NCBI GenBank assembly: GCA_012295275.1
Contig: CM022670.1
Coordinates: 15,299,198-15,363,197 of the forward strand
Direction of reading: 5' to 3'
DNA from: Chrysomallon squamiferum
Taxonomy: Eukaryota; Mollusca; Gastropoda; Neomphalida; Peltospiridae
Length of the DNA: 64,000 nucleotides
The notes under the pieces were generated by a model, which ran no database searches, was not told where the DNA came from, and was given only the letters and a program-made list of their open reading frames with translations. This document shows positions 63,450 to 64,000 of this stretch, in pieces (position 1 is the first letter of the stretch; each line of letters starts with the position of its first letter). Both the position numbers and the translations under genes were made by a program.

Positions 63450-64000
63450 TATAATTTGTTTTTTGTTTAGTTTTCTGTAAGGTGTTTTGTCCAAGACTTA
63501 TGTGTGTACATTATCAACAGAAAAAATAACAATAGCAGTAGTAGTGATATTAGTATTAGTAGTAGTGGCAGTACTAGTAGTAGTAGTAGTAGTAACAGTA
63601 GTAGTAGTAGTAATAGTAGTAGTAGTAGTAATAGTAGTAATAATAACAATAGCAATAACAATAACAAAAACAAGGATAACAACAACAACAATAATAATAA
63701 TAATAACAACAACAACAATAATATATTTTTAGTAATCATTTATGCTTGTAATTTAGGCAGGAAAACAGAAACAGCTTTATTTGACGAGTTTGTGATTTGT
63801 AATCAAGTGGTGTATCTATCGCTAAGAAAGGAAAGAAAATATCTCACACTGAATATCACACATGAAGGAAACCTGTGGACACGAAACCCGCGATCAAAAT
63901 CACACGACACTTTCAGTTTGTTATTTACTCGTTCAAATTATGTGACCCGCACTGACGACTTTTATACAGGCAGCCAGTATATGTTTAAAAAATGAATTCA
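63450..64000. repeat. Spacer after B10, to window end
   Basis: AGT/AAT/AAC tract 63530-63722, then from about 63730 the start of a third copy of the 50340 duplication (CACATGAAGGAAACCTGTGG near 63859). The 163-codon Ser/Asn-rich frame is repeat translation. Confidence 0.75.

Overview
The window is AT-rich, intron-bearing animal DNA. It is crowded with microsatellites ((ATT)n, (GA)n, (GT)n, poly-T), carries decayed LINE, hAT and MULE remnants, and has TATA-box genes with GT-AG introns and AATAAA signals. There is no bacterial gene organisation. The only genes I can support are two tandem families of short secreted Gly/Tyr-rich peptides. Such peptides and this microsatellite load fit an invertebrate (a mollusc or a crustacean, for example), but the sequence does not settle the species and I recognise no named gene.

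Left half (1 to about 34.2 kb): Family A. Eight near-identical plus-strand genes (A1-A8, ATGs at 1766, 6024, 10245, 13657, 16731, 20219, 23701, 28663) and a diverged ninth (A9, 33543). An inverted Family A promoter at the extreme left edge belongs to a further gene (A0) that lies outside the window. Each gene has a non-coding first exon, a coding second exon and a tiny third exon. The 51-residue product is a signal peptide, 28 residues of almost pure Gly/Tyr, and a C-terminal Gly-Lys-Arg, the usual amidation signal. The array shows unequal exchange everywhere: units with the gene deleted, a lone exon 3, and a two-gene higher-order repeat (A4+A5 copied as A6+A7).

Right half (34.8 to 64 kb): Family B. 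Ten genes form five head-to-head pairs (B1/B2, B3/B4, B5/B6, B7/B8, B9/B10). The intact product is 73-77 residues: a signal peptide like that of Family A, an Arg-Ser-Tyr-Gly segment, a Met-rich centre and a Gly-Tyr tail. Leftward and rightward partners have different promoters and different 3' exons (called L and R here). In the last two pairs these parts are shuffled: the promoter interval between B7 and B8 is inverted, and so is the block from the B8 coding exon to the B9 coding exon, so B7 and B9 combine one partner's promoter with the other partner's 3' exon. Four of the five rightmost copies are damaged or altered (B6, B7, B9, B10); B1-B5 and B8 have intact reading frames.

The two families look related: near-identical signal peptides, the same three-exon plan, and A9, which sits at the junction and places its stop codon just before the second intron as Family B does. 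The likely joint role is bulk secretion of small Tyr/Gly peptides (cuticle, shell, adhesive or defence material); this is inference. Spacers hold simple repeats, two copies of a CR1/L2-like LINE 3' end, one hAT-type MITE, one decayed FLYWCH/MULE gene and an inverted duplication with an unrecognised short frame.
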